From: an uncultured Butyricicoccus sp.
Lineage (GTDB): Bacteria; Bacillota; Clostridia; Oscillospirales; Butyricicoccaceae
Reading direction: 5' to 3'
NCBI RefSeq assembly: GCF_944381005.1
Contig: NZ_CALWJM010000031.1
Span: 1 to 64,000 of the forward strand
DNA: 64,000 nt
Shown: piece by piece, positions 61,883-64,000 of the stretch
How positions within the stretch are numbered: the first letter of the stretch is position 1
How the letters are laid out: each line of letters begins with the position of its first letter
Position numbers and translations under genes: made by a program
Notes under the pieces: generated by a model
What the model saw: only the letters and a program-made list of their open reading frames with translations
Database searches by the model: none
What the model was told of the DNA's origin: nothing

Positions 61883-61911
61883 TTGAAACCAGCCGCAAAA
61901 CCAAGTATAAT
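61883..61911 (+). promoter_or_regulatory. Promoter of pgk-tpiA
   Basis: TTGAAA (61883-61888), 17-bp spacer, TATAAT (61906-61911). The ~105-nt leader carries an imperfect hairpin GGGAACCTGG / CCAGGTTTCCC (about 61926-61965) close to the predicted start, without a T run. Confidence 0.75.
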
Positions 61912-62022
61912 TTTGTCTGAGCGGTGGGAACCTGGAAAAACAGCCAGTTTTATACCAGGTTTCCCCGATATTTCCGCGCCTGGGTTTATATTTTACTTGA
62001 TATAAAAAAGGAGATGCTTATT

Positions 62023-63213
62023 ATGGAGTACAACAAGAAGAGCGTAGAGGACATTGACGTCTCCGGCAAGAAGGTCATTGTTCGCTGTGATTTCAACGTG
62101 CCGCAGGACGAAAACGGCAACATCACAGATGACAAGCGCATTGTAGCCGCTCTGCCGACCATCAAGTACCTGCTTGAGCACAATGCAGCCGTTATCCTGT
62201 GCTCGCATCTGGGCCGCCCGAAGGGTGAGTTCAAGATGAAGTATTCGCTGGCACCGGTTGCACAGCGTCTGTCCGAACTGCTCGGTCAGGAAGTGAAGCT
62301 GGCAAAGGACGTTATCGGCGAGGATGCCAAGAAGATGGCTTCTGAACTGGCTTGCGGACAGGCTATGCTGCTCGAAAACGTTCGCTTCCACAAGGAAGAG
62401 GAGAAGAACGACCCGGCATTTGCGAAGGAACTGGCTTCTATGGCTGAAATCTACGTCAACGACGCATTCGGCACCGCACACCGTGCACATGCTTCGACCG
62501 CTGGCGTTGCAGATTACCTGCCGGCTGTTTGCGGCTTCCTCATCAACAAGGAAATCTCCATTATGGGCAAGGCACTGGCTAACCCGGTTCGCCCGTTCGT
62601 TGCAATCCTGGGTGGCGCAAAGGTATCCGACAAGATTGGCGTTATCAACAACCTGATTGAAAAGTGCGATACCATCATCATCGGCGGTGGTATGTCCTAC
62701 ACCTTTATGAAGGCTATGGGCAAGGAAATCGGCACCTCTCTGTGCGAGGACGACAAGCTTGACCTGGCAAAGGATTTGATGGCAAAGGCTGAGGCCAAGG
62801 GCGTAAAGCTGCTGCTGCCGGTTGACACCGTTTGCGCAGACCACTTCGCAGCCGATGCAACTCCGGTTGTTTACGATGCAGGCGCACTGCCCAAGGACAT
62901 GATGGGTCTGGACATCGGCCCCAAGACCATCGAACTGTTCTCCGAGGCTGTTAAGGATGCAGGCACCGTTGTATGGAATGGCCCCATGGGCGTATTCGAG
63001 TTCGACGCATTCGCAGTCGGCACCAAGGCTGTTGCAAAGGCTATCGCTGCTTCTAAGGCTGTTTCCATCATCGGCGGCGGTGACTCGGCAGCGGCTGTTG
63101 AAAAGCTGGGCTTTGCGGCTGAGATGAGCCACATCTCCACCGGCGGCGGCGCTTCGCTGGAGTTCCTCGAAGGTCTGGAACTGCCCGGCATCGCTTGCTT
63201 GCAGGACAAGTAA
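62023..63213 (+). CDS. pgk: Phosphoglycerate kinase
   Basis: 396 residues from ATG 62023 behind AAAAAAGGAGATGCTTATT; the longer frame starts inside the leader. Glycolytic ATP-forming step. Motifs: [19 protein letters not shown] (substrate Asp/Asn), [100 protein letters not shown] and [15 protein letters not shown]. Complete. Confidence 0.98.
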   Translation: MEYNKKSVEDIDVSGKKVIVRCDFNVPQDENGNITDDKRIVAALPTIKYLLEHNAAVILCSHLGRPKGEFKMKYSLAPVAQRLSELLGQEVKLAKDVIGEDAKKMASELACGQAMLLENVRFHKEEEKNDPAFAKELASMAEIYVNDAFGTAHRAHASTAGVADYLPAVCGFLINKEISIMGKALANPVRPFVAILGGAKVSDKIGVINNLIEKCDTIIIGGGMSYTFMKAMGKEIGTSLCEDDKLDLAKDLMAKAEAKGVKLLLPVDTVCADHFAADATPVVYDAGALPKDMMGLDIGPKTIELFSEAVKDAGTVVWNGPMGVFEFDAFAVGTKAVAKAIAASKAVSIIGGGDSAAAVEKLGFAAEMSHISTGGGASLEFLEGLELPGIACLQDK

Positions 63214-63374
63214 TCTCCCATATAGAGAAATCACTCTCAACGTATTCCCAAGGGGCGGCTTTGCCCGCCCCCAAGGTTTACATATAAATCCTAGTTAAAT
63301 TGTAATCCATCCGCGCACATAACCGGATTCCCGTTTTTTGTCTCCGCGTGGGTGTTGAAAGGGGTATTTGAACA

Positions 63375-64000
63375 ATGAATCGCAGATATCGCAAGACGAT
63401 TATCGCTGGCAACTGGAAGATGAACAAAACGCCGAGCGAAGCAAAGGCACTCATCGAGGAGATGAAGCCGCTGCTGTCCAAAACCAAGTGGTGCGAAATG
63501 GTGCTTTGCGTACCGTTTACCGACATCCAGGCAGCAGTTAAGGCCGCTAAGGGCTCTAAAATCGCTATCGGCGCGGAGAACATGCACTTCGAGAAGTCCG
63601 GCGCATTCACCGGCGAGATTTCCGCGGACATGCTCAAAGAACTGGGCGTCAAGTACGTCATCATCGGCCACTCCGAGCGCCGTCAGTACTTCAATGAGAC
63701 CGACGAGACCTGCAACAAGAAGGTAAAGGTTGCAATCGAGAACGGCCTGCGCCCGATTCTGTGCGTCGGTGAGTCCCTCGCAGAGCGCGAGCAGGATGTT
63801 ACCATGGAAGTCATTCGCAAGCAGGTTAAGATTGCACTTCAGGGCGTAGCCGGTGAGGACATCAAGAAGGTCGTCATCGCTTACGAGCCTATCTGGGCAA
63901 TCGGCACCGGCAAGACCGCAACGTCTGAACAGGCTGGTGAGGTCTGCGCGAAAATCCGCGACTGCCTGCGTGAGCTGTACGGCGCACGCGCTGCACGCGC
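63375..64000 (+). CDS. tpiA: Triosephosphate isomerase (3' end outside window)
   Basis: 208 codons visible, open to the right edge; the full enzyme is ~250. ATG 63375 follows GAAAGGGGTATTTGAAC. Family marks: [17 protein letters not shown] with the substrate Asn and Lys, [35 protein letters not shown] with the electrophilic His, [11 protein letters not shown], and the catalytic Glu in [18 protein letters not shown]. The 161-bp gap after pgk contains a GGGGCGG/CCGCCCC hairpin (63252-63271) that may affect mRNA processing. Same operon as pgk. Confidence 0.97.
   Translation, partial: MNRRYRKTIIAGNWKMNKTPSEAKALIEEMKPLLSKTKWCEMVLCVPFTDIQAAVKAAKGSKIAIGAENMHFEKSGAFTGEISADMLKELGVKYVIIGHSERRQYFNETDETCNKKVKVAIENGLRPILCVGESLAEREQDVTMEVIRKQVKIALQGVAGEDIKKVVIAYEPIWAIGTGKTATSEQAGEVCAKIRDCLRELYGARAAR

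Noticed and set aside
61926..61965. Hairpin in the pgk leader as a terminator or riboswitch
   Set aside because: No T run and no conserved riboswitch core; only a small imperfect stem.
61993..63240. 415-codon minus-strand frame over pgk
   Set aside because: Antisense shadow of a certain glycolytic gene.

Overview
The window is a chromosomal segment from a Gram-positive, endospore-forming member of the Clostridia. The evidence is a spoIIE homologue, the classical Firmicutes order of the S10-spc-alpha ribosomal cluster and the rimP-nusA-infB operon, strong Shine-Dalgarno sites (AAGGAGG), and GC-rich coding regions with short AT-rich promoters. The style of the conserved proteins suggests Oscillospiraceae/Butyricicoccaceae, but that placement is an inference. 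Almost all the DNA is well-conserved housekeeping sequence; accessory DNA is confined to a few places.

Layout. (1) 1-9110: cell-surface block with the end of a very large SLH protein, then two paralogous secreted proteins, each a copper-amine-oxidase-like 'stalk' domain followed by five tandem modules of about 100 residues. (2) 9190-11960: a cysteine-less ArsC/Spx-like protein, a small membrane protein, and a PadR-controlled envelope operon on the minus strand with a palindromic operator over its own -10 box. (3) 11950-21320: ddl-murI-DUF1934-argS, a PDZ/S41 protease, an unrecognised protein with a faint MetH-like segment, prmA, rsmE and a polytopic membrane protein. (4) 21400-21750: tRNA-Met/Glu/Val operon. 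(5) 21830-29290: YitT, SpoIIE, a small membrane protein, DedA, and a dusB-ECF sigma-anti-sigma operon.

(6) 29460-46800: ribosomal protein supercluster from rpsJ to rplQ, including secY, adk, map, infA, rpmJ (only 37 codons) and rpoA. It is interrupted between rpsN and rpsH by about 935 bp. That gap holds a terminator, what looks like a type I toxin/antisense-RNA cassette with a 24-residue hydrophobic peptide, a highly structured RNA with its own promoter and terminator, and a fresh promoter for rpsH onward. Long structured leaders also precede rpsJ and rpsM. (7) 46900-56130: a GNAT acetyltransferase, a DUF805 protein, and rimP-nusA-ylxR-ylxQ-infB-rbfA-nrnA-truB-ribF. (8) 56140-60260: AT-rich accessory patch with a VanZ-like protein, a frameshifted secreted protein, a sigma/RsiV-like anti-sigma pair (possible lysozyme response) and two unknown exported or anchored proteins. 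(9) 60280-64000: trmL, a DegV protein, and pgk followed by tpiA, which runs off the right edge.

The least ordinary signals are the toxin/antitoxin and structured-RNA insertion in the spc operon, the paired five-module surface proteins, the RsiV-like system and the rpsJ leader. All functions are assigned by reading motifs and gene order; no database search was possible.
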